A DNA stretch of 14,636 nucleotides, taken from assembly GCA_963169055.1 (NCBI GenBank), contig CAUJFU010000310.1:1-14636 (forward strand). The letters are read 5' to 3'. Shown piece by piece: positions 14,419 through 14,636 of this stretch. Position 1 is the first letter of the stretch, and each line of letters starts with the position of its first letter. The DNA is from Myxococcota bacterium (lineage in GTDB: Bacteria; Myxococcota_C; UBA6777). A program made the translations under genes and the position numbers. Under the pieces are notes generated by a model. The model had not been told where the DNA came from, did no database searches, and worked only from the letters and a program-made list of their open reading frames with translations.

Positions 14419-14636
14419 ACGAACGAGGACTTACGCAAGGGAAAAAGTCGCTTGTGAGGTTTTGGTTTTGTGGGGCTTTGCCCCATACGCGCCTTGTTAA
14501 GCCATGGTTGGCCCCCACCCCTAACACTCGGACACTTCGTCTGTAAAGCCCATCCAGCGGGGGGTCTCTGGCATGGGCAGATTTGGTATCACCCCACAGG
14601 CATCGGGTGAAGAAAAGAGACTGAACTGTCATACCG
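14419..14636. other. 3' intergenic region after the SEC-C gene
   Basis: No gene was recognised to the window edge. The region contains the hairpin at 14471-14485 and a second possible hairpin, TCACCC (14589-14594) with GGGTGA (14605-14610). Neither is followed by a T-run, so the end of the SEC-C transcript is not clear. Confidence 0.5.
14471..14485. repeat. REP-like hairpin, second copy of the stem
   Basis: TGGGGC (14471-14476), loop TTT, GCCCCA (14480-14485). The stem is identical to 10268-10282, where the loop is AGC. It is about 50 bases after the SEC-C stop, a usual place for REP-type elements. A weak intrinsic terminator is the alternative, but there is no T-run after it. Confidence 0.5.

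Overview
The window reads as ordinary bacterial chromosome: eight protein genes, packed closely, with no RNA genes, insertion sequences or phage genes that I can recognise. The mix suggests a predatory or social 'deltaproteobacterial' lineage (Myxococcota or Bradymonadota-like). The supporting genes are a eukaryotic-type Ser/Thr kinase with an N-terminal zinc ribbon and a large extracytoplasmic tail, a membrane-tethered FHA protein, a SEC-C/TPR protein, a periplasmic LolA-like protein and a bacterial archaemetzincin. The taxonomy is inferred from gene content only; there is no marker gene here to prove it. The + strand is C-rich over most of its length.

Layout. (1) 200-1858 (-): a membrane-anchored archaemetzincin (peptidase family M54) fused to an unknown N-terminal domain. 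(2) 1920-3470 (+): a probable two-gene unit, a beta-hydroxyacid dehydrogenase (GLYR1/3-hydroxyisobutyrate dehydrogenase family) followed by an unrecognised 208-residue protein. (3) 3477-6092 (-): a zinc-ribbon Ser/Thr kinase, convergent with the previous unit with only 6 bases between the stops. (4) 6315-9466 (+): an orphan ParA-type ATPase with a good upstream promoter, and 5 bases later an exported M1-family metallopeptidase homologue with a TPR tail. (5) 9586-14418 (+): a tail-anchored FHA protein, a secreted LolA-like protein and a 1056-residue SEC-C/TPR-like protein that appears to end in a HEPN-like RX4H domain. Three short intergenic stretches hold hairpins, two of them with identical stems.

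How the genes may work together. The kinase and the FHA protein form a natural phospho-signalling pair at the inner membrane, but the FHA domain lacks the arginine that normally contacts phosphothreonine. Several products act in or face the periplasm (the kinase tail, M1 protein, LolA-like protein and possibly the archaemetzincin domain), so an envelope theme is plausible but is inference.

The most striking feature cuts across genes. Four unrelated proteins carry short in-frame tandem repeats in their linkers. Three arrays, in the kinase, the M1 protein and the SEC-C protein, have a 36-base (12-residue) period with unrelated sequences; a second kinase array has a 42-base period and the archaemetzincin has a degenerate 27-base period. 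I see no single clear new defence or mobile system. The best candidates for novelty are the SEC-C/TPR/HEPN-like fusion, the membrane-anchored archaemetzincin and the common-period repeats.
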